From an uncultured Dechloromonas sp. (GTDB lineage Bacteria > Pseudomonadota > Gammaproteobacteria > Burkholderiales > Rhodocyclaceae), in NCBI GenBank assembly GCA_946477505.1, contig CAMKYP010000116.1, positions 1 through 9,513 on the forward strand: 9,513 bases of DNA. The letters run 5' to 3'. This document shows, in pieces, positions 1 through 6,240 of the stretch. A program made the position numbers and the translations under genes. The number at the start of each line of letters is the position of its first letter. Position 1 is the first letter of the stretch. A model generated the notes under the pieces. It saw only the letters and a list, made by a program, of their open reading frames with translations, was not told where the DNA came from and searched no databases.

Positions 1-22
1 GCATTGAGGAAGTCACGATTGT

Positions 23-835
23 TCAGTTCCGTGCAACAGAGGAGGGAGGAGGGGGTGTTGGCTGAGAATGCGGGAGTTCCGGCAGTGGGTCATCTGGGGG
101 CTCGGGCAGGGTGCGAATCCTGGCTATGTTCCAGGTTTTTTCCACTGCGTCACGGACCCCGAAAGCGGTAATGTAGCCATCTTCGATCTTCACCAGGCGA
201 TCTGCCTGATCGATTACTTTCTGGTCGTGTGTCGAGAAGATGAAGGTGGTTTTCAGGTAACGGTTGATTTGCTTCATCAGGCGCAGGATTTCTATGCCTG
301 TTGCTTTGTCGAGGTTGGCGGTTGGCTCGTCTGCCAATACGATGGTCGGCTTAACTGCCAGCGCACGTGCGATGGCGACCCGTTGGCGCTGGCCGCCGCT
401 CAATTGGTTGGGGCGATTGTTGGCGCGGTCGCTCAGGCCAACGATATCGAGAAAATATTTGACCCGTTTTTTTCGTTCATCCGCCGAGATATCCTTGCGG
501 CGCAGCAGGGGATATTCAACGTTTTCTGCTGCGGTGAGTACCGGCAGCAGGTTGAATGTCTGGAAAATAAAGCCTATCGAGTGCGAGCGCAGGTCGGCGA
601 GCTGATTCTCCGTCATGTTCGAGACATCCTGATCGTTGATGTAGATTTTCCCTTTGCTGGGGCGATCAATACAGCCGATGAGGTTGAGGAGTGTTGTCTT
701 GCCGCTGCCCGATGGGCCGGAGATTGCCAGAAACACGCCAGGGTCGAATGAGCATGTAATATCATGCAAAGCCTGCACCGTCTGTTCGCCGAGCTTGAAA
801 TCCTTGTATACGTGTTCGATGCGGACGACGCTCAT
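23..835 (-). CDS. ABC transporter ATP-binding protein, LolD/MacB type, with proline-rich C-terminal tail
   Basis: This is the cytoplasmic ATPase of an ABC transporter of the LolD/MacB/FtsE class, which powers lipoprotein release or other envelope export together with FtsX-like permeases. In the 270-residue product I see Walker A GPSGSGKTT (40-48), Q-loop Q92, signature LSGGQ (145-149), Walker B IVLADE (165-170), D-loop NLD and the switch histidine H203. The start is the ATG at 835; GAGGGGG lies 7 nt upstream, and an upstream in-frame ATG at 883 has no such site and adds 16 atypical residues. LolD proteins are usually about 230 residues. Here the last ~30 residues (about 244-264) are rich in proline and acidic residues, which is unusual. 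The gene is divergent from a LolA-like gene, so both may serve one envelope pathway. The 22 bases after the stop are too few to show whether a permease gene follows. The substrate is unknown, so lolD is not assigned. Confidence 0.93.
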   Translation of the reverse strand: MSVVRIEHVYKDFKLGEQTVQALHDITCSFDPGVFLAISGPSGSGKTTLLNLIGCIDRPSKGKIYINDQDVSNMTENQLADLRSHSIGFIFQTFNLLPVLTAAENVEYPLLRRKDISADERKKRVKYFLDIVGLSDRANNRPNQLSGGQRQRVAIARALAVKPTIVLADEPTANLDKATGIEILRLMKQINRYLKTTFIFSTHDQKVIDQADRLVKIEDGYITAFGVRDAVEKTWNIARIRTLPEPPDDPLPELPHSQPTPPPPSSVARN

Positions 836-883
836 TGGCAGTCCCCCTCGGGTGGATTTGGCAGATATTTTGGGAGAATGCAC
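836..883. promoter_or_regulatory. 48-bp divergent spacer between ABC ATPase and LolA-like gene
   Basis: Both starts lie only 48 bp apart. The spacer holds the ribosome binding sites of both genes: minus-strand GAGGGGG (849-843) for the ATPase and plus-strand GGGAGA (872-877) for the LolA-like gene. A full sigma-70 promoter does not fit between them, so any promoter must overlap one of the coding regions. I found no convincing -35/-10 pair with normal spacing. Confidence 0.4.
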
Positions 884-1678
884 ATGATTCGCTTAGGCCA
901 TCGTCGGGTGTCAACTTGGGTAGGAGTGTTGGCTTCCGGCATTCTGTTTTTGCTCCAGTCAGGGGCTGGTCTGGCGCAGGATACTGCTGCTGCGTCAGCG
1001 GATGAGGCTCTCGCCCGCAGTATAGTGGATAAGGCGGACAAGGTTCGCTTTCCAGCTGAGGGCTTTCAGGTTGACATTGTAATTAATTCGCTCAAATCGG
1101 ACAAAGATGCCGAGATGAGGAAATACCGTGTGCTATCGAAAGGAAATGAGAACACGGTTGTTCAGGTGACGGAACCAGCGGCGGAGCGCGGGCAGATCAT
1201 TCTGATGAAAGGGCGCGATCTGTGGGTTTTCATGCCGGAGGTTTCTCAGCCTGTGCGTATTTCCCTGGCGCAGCGCTTGACCGGCCAGGTTGCGAACGGC
1301 GACTTGGCGCGAGCTAATTTTTCTGGTGACTACAACCCCAAACTTCTACGTAGCGAAACGATCGGTACGGAGCGCTATCACGTTCTTGAATTGACGGCAG
1401 TTGATCGCAGTGTGACTTATCAACGAGTCATTTATTGGGTGAATGAAAAATCTGGTTGGCCTTTGAAGGCCGAGTTTTATTCCCTGTCGAATCGTTTGTT
1501 GAAGAAGTGCAGTTATGAAAATTTCCAGACGCTGGCCGGTCGCCTCCGTCCTACACGCTTGGTTATGGAGGACGCCTTGCGCAATGGCGATAAATCGATT
1601 CTGGAATATAGCGAAATGAAACTTCGCGAATTGCCTGACAAGATTTTTACCAAGGAATATCTGAAAAAAATCGATTAA
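884..1678 (+). CDS. LolA-like outer membrane lipoprotein-sorting family protein (PF17131-like)
   Basis: The gene encodes a predicted periplasmic protein of 264 residues. A signal peptide is clear: basic MIRLGHRR, a hydrophobic stretch (about 11-24) and likely cleavage after A31 (GLA|Q). The mature part fits the LolA-like 'outer membrane lipoprotein-sorting protein' family. It has a segment about lipid-like beta strands, then GRDLWVFMPEVSQPVRIS (110-127), similar to the family's W-x-Y/F-x-P...R-I-S pattern, then Q-R-L-T-G and an N-F-S-G-D-Y segment. This family often sits beside LolCDE-like or RND-like export genes, consistent with the divergent ABC ATPase. The start at 884 is chosen because GGGAGA ends 6 nt before it and the signal peptide begins there; the ATG at 878 is only 1 nt from that site. 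manC follows after 3 bp, so the two are probably co-transcribed. Base composition is low for the window: two sampled 60-base lines (1081, 1381) are about 42-43% GC. The cargo is unknown. Confidence 0.85.
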   Translation: MIRLGHRRVSTWVGVLASGILFLLQSGAGLAQDTAAASADEALARSIVDKADKVRFPAEGFQVDIVINSLKSDKDAEMRKYRVLSKGNENTVVQVTEPAAERGQIILMKGRDLWVFMPEVSQPVRISLAQRLTGQVANGDLARANFSGDYNPKLLRSETIGTERYHVLELTAVDRSVTYQRVIYWVNEKSGWPLKAEFYSLSNRLLKKCSYENFQTLAGRLRPTRLVMEDALRNGDKSILEYSEMKLRELPDKIFTKEYLKKID

Positions 1679-1681
1679 CTA

Positions 1682-3127
1682 ATGGGCTTTGCCACGGTGA
1701 TTCCGGTCGTTCTTTCCGGTGGTTCTGGAAGCAGGCTTTGGCCCTTGTCGCGCGAAAACCATCCCAAGCAGCTAATGCCGCTGGTAGGTCAAAGAACGAT
1801 GTTGCAGGAAACGGTGGTTCGTCTTGACGGGGTGGCTGGCCTGGGCGAGCCGCTTCTGGTTTGCAACGAAGAGCATCGTTTTGCCGTGGCGGAGCAACTG
1901 CGGTTGCTCGGCAAGCAGGGGCAGATACTGCTTGAGCCATACGGCCGTAACACAGCACCAGCCTTGACGCTGGCGGCGTTGTGGGCGCAACGAGATGGCG
2001 ATGACCCGGTTTTGGTGGTGATGCCGGCCGATCATGTCATTGTTGACAACGCTGCGTTCAGGGCGGCCGTCGTTCGCGCGGTTGCGCTTGCAGATAGGGG
2101 CGTGGCGGTCACCTTCGGTATTACGCCGGATTGCCCGGAGACCGGCTATGGCTATATCCGGCTAGGTGGGAGGAGTACGCTCGATGAAACGGCCTATGCC
2201 TTGGAGCGTTTCGTCGAAAAACCCGACCGCGATACTGCCAGGGCGTATCTCGATGCTGGCGACTATCTGTGGAACAGCGGCATTTTCGTAATGAAGGCGT
2301 CAGTCTGGCTCTCGGCGCTATTCGTGTGCCGTCCGGACATTCTGGCGGCTTGCCGGAAGGCGTTGGGCGCGCTCAGCCAGGATGGCGATTTCGTACGCGT
2401 TTGCCGTGTGGCCTTCGAGCAGTGCCCCTCGGATTCGATCGACTATGCAGTCATGGAACGTTTGTCGGCCGGTTTGCCGGGGCTTCCCGAGGCTAGCGTG
2501 ATTCCGTTATCGGCTGGCTGGTCGGATGTCGGGGCATGGGATGCCTTGTGGAAGGTTCTGCCCAAGTGCGGTGCAGGGAATGCCTGGCGAGGCGATGTCC
2601 TGCTGGAAGGGTGCGCCAATACGTTGGCGGTGTCGGAAAGCAGGCTGCTTGCCTGCGTGGGGTTGAAAGATGTTGTTGTCGTCGAAACCGATGACGCGGT
2701 TTTGGTGGCTCATCACTCGGCAACTCAGGATGTCAAAAAAATAGTCGATCGCCTGAAGGCCGAAAAGCGTTCCGTGGTGCAGTGGCACCGCAAGGTGCAT
2801 CGGCCCTGGGGATGGTACGACGGAGTCGATGCCGGCGAGCGTTTCCAGGTCAAGCGGATATGCGTCAAGCCAGGGGCTTCGCTTTCGTTACAGATGCATC
2901 ACCATCGCGCCGAGCATTGGATTGTGGTGATGGGAACGGCCAAGGTCACTCAAGGGGAGGAAACGTTCCTGGTTTCGGAGAACCAGTCGACCTACATTCC
3001 GCTTGGGGTGAAGCATCGCCTGGAGAACCCGGGTACCGTGCCCCTCGAGATGATCGAGGTGCAGTCCGGTCACTATCTGGGCGAGGATGACATCGTGCGT
3101 TTCGAGGACAGTTACGGGCGCGGCTGA
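1682..3127 (+). CDS. manC: mannose-1-phosphate guanylyltransferase / mannose-6-phosphate isomerase (type II PMI-GMP)
   Basis: This bifunctional cytoplasmic enzyme isomerises fructose-6-phosphate to mannose-6-phosphate and joins mannose-1-phosphate to GTP, giving GDP-mannose for exopolysaccharide, O-antigen or glycan synthesis. The 481-residue length is typical for the family (ManC/AlgA/CpsB/XanB). The N-terminal nucleotidyltransferase domain shows GGSGSRLWPLS (13-23), EPYGRNTAPA (85-94), PADH (115-118), FVEKP (177-181), WNSGIF (197-202) and GWSDVGAW (279-286). The C-terminal cupin-type isomerase domain shows RPWGWY (374-379) and the metal-site motif QMHHHRAEHW (404-413). All key motifs are intact. 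The start lies 3 nt after the LolA-like stop and lacks a good Shine-Dalgarno sequence, so translation is probably coupled to the upstream gene. The phosphomannomutase needed between the two reactions is not in the window. The stop abuts the stop of the convergent Mth938-like gene with no base between. algA or cpsB are alternative names. Confidence 0.95.
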   Translation: MGFATVIPVVLSGGSGSRLWPLSRENHPKQLMPLVGQRTMLQETVVRLDGVAGLGEPLLVCNEEHRFAVAEQLRLLGKQGQILLEPYGRNTAPALTLAALWAQRDGDDPVLVVMPADHVIVDNAAFRAAVVRAVALADRGVAVTFGITPDCPETGYGYIRLGGRSTLDETAYALERFVEKPDRDTARAYLDAGDYLWNSGIFVMKASVWLSALFVCRPDILAACRKALGALSQDGDFVRVCRVAFEQCPSDSIDYAVMERLSAGLPGLPEASVIPLSAGWSDVGAWDALWKVLPKCGAGNAWRGDVLLEGCANTLAVSESRLLACVGLKDVVVVETDDAVLVAHHSATQDVKKIVDRLKAEKRSVVQWHRKVHRPWGWYDGVDAGERFQVKRICVKPGASLSLQMHHHRAEHWIVVMGTAKVTQGEETFLVSENQSTYIPLGVKHRLENPGTVPLEMIEVQSGHYLGEDDIVRFEDSYGRG

Positions 3128-3499
3128 TCAGTCGAAGAGCAGGGCTGCAGCAACCTTGCGACCCTCGGCTGCCAGTATGTTGTAGGTGCGGCAGGCGGCT
3201 TTCAGATCCATGACGTCGAGGCCGATGCCTGCCGGGGCAAAGGGGCGGAGCAGGGCGCCCGCCGGGAAGCGCAGGCGGCTTCCGGTTCCGAGCAGGATGA
3301 TCTCCGTTTTCAGTGCCAGGAGTCTTTCCATGTCGGGTACTGTCAGGGTGGCGACGGTGGCTGATGTCCAGGAGGGAATGACCGTATCGGGTAGCAGGAT
3401 CAGGTTCGCGAAATGTTTTTCCTGGTTGACGGTCACGAAATCGTCGCCATAGGCAGAGAACAGGTTGAGTCCGTCGGTGTTCGATGTGTGAAGTTTCAC
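3128..3499 (-). CDS. Mth938-like / DUF498 domain protein
   Basis: This small soluble protein (123 residues) belongs to the Mth938-like family (DUF498, PF04430), whose mitochondrial relative NDUFAF3 helps assemble respiratory complex I; the bacterial role is not established. The family pattern is visible: a hydrophobic core ahead of ILLGTGSRLRFP (68-79), then GIGLDVMD (91-98) and an A-C-R-T-Y-N-I-L segment (102-109) leading to E-G-R-x-V-A-A-A-L near the end. It occupies nearly the whole protein, as is normal. The start codon is GTG at 3499; AGGA lies 10 nt upstream (3513-3510) and I see no better upstream start. A perfect TATAAT on this strand at 3561-3556 could be its promoter. It is divergent from alaA. 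The stop TCA/TGA directly abuts the manC stop, leaving no room for a dedicated terminator between the two genes. Confidence 0.85.
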   Translation of the reverse strand: MKLHTSNTDGLNLFSAYGDDFVTVNQEKHFANLILLPDTVIPSWTSATVATLTVPDMERLLALKTEIILLGTGSRLRFPAGALLRPFAPAGIGLDVMDLKAACRTYNILAAEGRKVAAALLFD

Positions 3500-3528
3500 T
3501 GCGCTGTATTCCTGAAAGCCCGCTCAAA

Positions 3529-3557
3529 TTGCGGTGCACCATACGATAAAGTAGGAT
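3529..3557 (+). promoter_or_regulatory. Candidate sigma-70 promoter for alaA-hom
   Basis: TTGCGG (3529-3534) and TAGGAT (3552-3557) are separated by 17 nt, matching the TTGACA and TATAAT consensus at 3/6 and 4/6 positions. Transcription would start near 3564, about 43 nt before the alaA start. The match is moderate and only positional logic supports it. Confidence 0.3.
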
Positions 3558-3561
3558 TATA
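3556..3561 (-). promoter_or_regulatory. Candidate -10 element (TATAAT) for the Mth938-like gene
   Basis: The minus strand reads a perfect TATAAT here, about 57 nt upstream of the GTG start, giving an expected transcript start near 3549. No good -35 hexamer stands at 16-18 nt spacing and no TGn extension is present, so the promoter is weak or factor-dependent, or the match is chance. It overlaps the candidate alaA -10 on the other strand. Confidence 0.4.
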
Positions 3562-3606
3562 CCTTTGGCCTGAATGGCCTATCTGCCGCTACGTCGGAAC
3601 CCGCCC

Positions 3607-4854
3607 ATGAAACACGTCAAGAAGTCTGCCAAACTCGCCAACGTCTGCTACGACATCCGCGGCCCCGTGCTGCAGAAAGCCAAGCAGATGGAGGAAGAAG
3701 GCCACAAGATCATCAAGCTGAATATCGGCAACCTGGCCGCGTTCGGTTTCGATTCGCCCGAGGAAATCCAGCAGGACATGATCCGCAATCTGCCGAACGC
3801 GGCCGGTTACACGGATTCGAAGGGTATCTTCGCGGCGCGCAAGGCGATCATGCACTACACCCAGCAAAAGGGTATCAAGGGTGTGACGCTGGACGACATC
3901 TACGTCGGCAATGGTGTTTCCGAACTGATCGTCATGGCGATGAATGCGCTGCTCGACGCAGGCGACGAAGTGCTGGTGCCGGCACCGGATTACCCGCTGT
4001 GGACGGCGGCGATCAGCCTCTCCGGCGGTACGCCCAAGCATTACCTGTGCAACGAGGAAAAAGGCTGGTTGCCCGACCTTGACGACATCCGCAGCAAGAT
4101 CAACGCGCATACCAAGGCGATCGTGCTGATCAATCCGAACAATCCGACCGGTGCGCTGTATCCGGACGACCTGCTGTGTGAAATCATCGACATCGCCCGC
4201 AAGCATCACCTGACCATCTACGCCGATGAGGTGTACGACAAGGTGTTGTATGAGGGCGAGAAGCACACCTCGATTGCGTCGCTGTCGGAAGACGTGTTGA
4301 CGATCACCTTCAACGGCTTGTCGAAGAACTATCGTTCCTGCGGCTACCGGGCCGGCTGGATGGTCGTTTCCGGGGACAAGCGCCACGCCAAGGATTACAT
4401 CGAAGGCCTCGACATGCTGGCCTCGATGCGCTTGTGCGCCAATGCGCCGGGGCAGCACGGCATCCAGACTGCGCTTGGCGGCTACCAGAGCATCGACGAC
4501 CTGATCAAGGAGGGCGGCCGTCTGCGTCGCCAGCGCGATATCGCGCATGAACTGATCACGGCGATTCCGGGGGTTTCCTGCGTCAAGCCGAAGGCGGCGC
4601 TGTACATGTTCCCGAAGCTCGATCCGAAGATCTACCCGATCAAGAACGACCAGCAGTTCATCTCCGAGCTCCTGCAGGAGGAGAAGGTGCTGCTGGTTCA
4701 GGGAACCGGTTTCAACTGGGTCAATCCCGACCATTTCCGGCTTGTCTTCCTGCCTCATGAAGACGATCTGCGCGAGGCGATCGGGCGCGTCGCCCGCTTT
4801 CTTGAAAACTATCGCAAGCGTCACAACACCAACCATCTCGTTAGCAAAGACTGA
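3607..4854 (+). CDS. alaA: alanine transaminase, AlaA (YfbQ)-type PLP aminotransferase
   Basis: This cytoplasmic, fold-type I PLP enzyme most likely converts pyruvate plus glutamate to alanine plus 2-oxoglutarate. The 415-residue product closely recalls E. coli AlaA in length and in long shared stretches: NVCYDIRGPVL (12-22), KLNIGN (37-42), GNGVSELIV (101-109), PAPDYPLWTAA (125-135), NPNNPTG (176-182), ADEVYD (206-211), then FNGLSK with the Schiff-base lysine K240, and GYRAGW (246-251). The arginine expected to bind the substrate carboxylate is about R378 (DHFRLVF). The start at 3607 is chosen because GGAA lies 7 nt upstream and homologues begin here; an in-frame ATG at 3574 would add 11 residues with no site. 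It forms an operon with hom, which starts 2 nt after its stop. In related bacteria this gene is commonly beside hom, and annotators sometimes name it alaC. Substrate specificity is inferred from similarity. The long antisense reading frame over this gene is a codon-bias shadow. Confidence 0.92.
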   Translation: MKHVKKSAKLANVCYDIRGPVLQKAKQMEEEGHKIIKLNIGNLAAFGFDSPEEIQQDMIRNLPNAAGYTDSKGIFAARKAIMHYTQQKGIKGVTLDDIYVGNGVSELIVMAMNALLDAGDEVLVPAPDYPLWTAAISLSGGTPKHYLCNEEKGWLPDLDDIRSKINAHTKAIVLINPNNPTGALYPDDLLCEIIDIARKHHLTIYADEVYDKVLYEGEKHTSIASLSEDVLTITFNGLSKNYRSCGYRAGWMVVSGDKRHAKDYIEGLDMLASMRLCANAPGQHGIQTALGGYQSIDDLIKEGGRLRRQRDIAHELITAIPGVSCVKPKAALYMFPKLDPKIYPIKNDQQFISELLQEEKVLLVQGTGFNWVNPDHFRLVFLPHEDDLREAIGRVARFLENYRKRHNTNHLVSKD

Positions 4855-4856
4855 AC

Positions 4857-6167
4857 ATGAAACCCATTAATGTTGGCCTTATCGGCATCGGCACCGTCGG
4901 CGGTGGCACCTGGACCGTTCTCAATCGCAACGCGGAAGAAATTACCCGTCGCGCCGGCCGTCCGATTCGCATCACGGCCGTTGCCGACAAGAATGTGGAA
5001 CTGGCCAAGCAGGTGACGGGTGGCTCCGCTCGCGTGACCGACGATGCGTTTTCCCTGGTCAACGATCCGGAAATCGACATCATCGTCGAGTTGATCGGTG
5101 GCTATGGCGTGGCCAAGGAAGTGGTCATGCAGTCCATCGCCAATGGCAAGCATGTCGTTACCGCCAACAAGGCGCTGCTCGCCGTGCATGGCACCGAAAT
5201 CTTCACTGCAGCCCAGCAGAAGGGCGTCATGGTCGCTTTCGAAGCGGCCGTGGCCGGTGGCATCCCCATCATCAAGGCTCTGCGCGAAGGACTGACCGCC
5301 AACCGTATCGAATGGGCGGCCGGCATCATCAACGGTACGACCAACTTCATCCTGTCCGAGATGCGCGACAAGGGCTTGTCCTTCGACGACGTGCTCAAGG
5401 AAGCCCAGCGTCTGGGCTATGCCGAAGCCGACCCGACCTTCGACATCGAAGGCGTCGATGCCGCCCACAAGGCCACCCTGATCGCCTCCATCGCCTATGG
5501 CATCCCGGTCCAGTTCGACAAGGCCTACGTCGAGGGCATCACCAAGCTGGAAGCCTCCGACATCAAGTACGCCGAACAGCTCGGCTACCGCATCAAGCTG
5601 CTCGGCATCGCCAAGCGTCGCGAGAAGGGCATTGAGCTGCGTGTGCATCCGACCCTGATCCCGGCCAAGCGCCTGATCGCCAATGTCGAAGGCGCCATGA
5701 ATGCCGTCGTCGTCAAGGGTGATGCCGTCGGTACCACGCTGTACTACGGCAAGGGCGCCGGCGCCGAGCCGACCGCTTCGGCTGTCATCGCCGACCTGGT
5801 CGATGTCACCCGCCTGGCTACCGCCGATGCCGAACACCGCGTGCCGCACCTGGCCTTTCAGCCGGACGCCATGTCCAGCCTGCCGATCCTGCCGATGAGC
5901 GAGATCGAAACCGGTTACTACCTGCGTCTGCGCGTCGAAGACAAGCCGGGCGTGCTGGCTGACATCACCCGCATCCTGGCCGATCAGGGCATCTCCATCG
6001 ACGCGTTGCTGCAGCGCGAGCCGGAAGAGGGCGAGGGCGAAACCGACATCATCATCCTGACCCATGTCTGCCAGGAAAGCGCTGCCGACGCGGCGATTGC
6101 CAAGATCGAAGGCCTGTCGGTACAGAAGGGCAAGGTCAAGCGCATTCGCCTGGAAGAACTGCAGTAA
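4857..6167 (+). CDS. hom: homoserine dehydrogenase with C-terminal ACT domain
   Basis: This cytoplasmic enzyme reduces aspartate-4-semialdehyde to homoserine with NAD(P)H, the branch point toward threonine and methionine. The 436-residue product is the usual monofunctional form, without a fused aspartokinase. It shows the nucleotide-binding GIGTVGGG (10-17), TANKALL with K105 (102-108), the family signature around EAAVAGGIPIIK (129-140), GIINGTTNFIL (156-166) and the catalytic region EADPTFDIEGVDAAHK with D201 and K205. An ACT domain (about 354-436, beginning YYLRLRVEDKPGVLADI) suggests allosteric control by a product amino acid, typically threonine. The start lies 2 nt after the alaA stop with only a weak Shine-Dalgarno sequence, so coupled translation is likely. 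Codon use is strongly GC-biased (one sampled line is 65% GC), as expected for a well-expressed housekeeping gene. A strong terminator follows, and thrC, a common partner, is absent downstream. Confidence 0.96.
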   Translation: MKPINVGLIGIGTVGGGTWTVLNRNAEEITRRAGRPIRITAVADKNVELAKQVTGGSARVTDDAFSLVNDPEIDIIVELIGGYGVAKEVVMQSIANGKHVVTANKALLAVHGTEIFTAAQQKGVMVAFEAAVAGGIPIIKALREGLTANRIEWAAGIINGTTNFILSEMRDKGLSFDDVLKEAQRLGYAEADPTFDIEGVDAAHKATLIASIAYGIPVQFDKAYVEGITKLEASDIKYAEQLGYRIKLLGIAKRREKGIELRVHPTLIPAKRLIANVEGAMNAVVVKGDAVGTTLYYGKGAGAEPTASAVIADLVDVTRLATADAEHRVPHLAFQPDAMSSLPILPMSEIETGYYLRLRVEDKPGVLADITRILADQGISIDALLQREPEEGEGETDIIILTHVCQESAADAAIAKIEGLSVQKGKVKRIRLEELQ

Positions 6168-6190
6168 GCCGTTCGCTGCCGAACAATCCA

Positions 6191-6214
6191 ACGGGCGCCG
6201 CGGCGCCCGTTTTT
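6191..6214 (+). terminator. Intrinsic terminator after hom
   Basis: A perfect 20-nt inverted repeat (6191-6210) folds as an 8-bp GC-rich stem, ACGGGCGC with GCGCCCGT, around a CGCG loop. The stem runs straight into five T residues (6210-6214). It lies 23 nt after the hom stop and ends the alaA-hom operon. On the minus strand the stem is not followed by a T run, so it probably works in one direction, although it also lies downstream of the convergent MocR-type gene. Confidence 0.93.
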
Positions 6215-6240
6215 CATTTGTCGGTGTCGACGTTTGAATG

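Noticed and set aside
1..22. Possible start of a gene downstream of the ABC ATPase on the minus strand
   Set aside because: GTG and ATG triplets exist at 16 and 4, but 22 bases are too few to support a gene.
68..751. 227-codon plus-strand frame over the ABC ATPase
   Set aside because: The opposite strand carries every ABC motif in order; this frame shows none of any family.
764..883. N-terminal extension of the LolA-like protein
   Set aside because: It would overlap the ATPase start and hide the signal peptide; the ribosome binding site supports the start at 884.
3589..4836. 415-codon open frame antisense to alaA
   Set aside because: It mirrors a strongly codon-biased gene, has no family resemblance, is rich in arginine, valine and glutamine typical of shadow frames, and lies opposite an intact aminotransferase.
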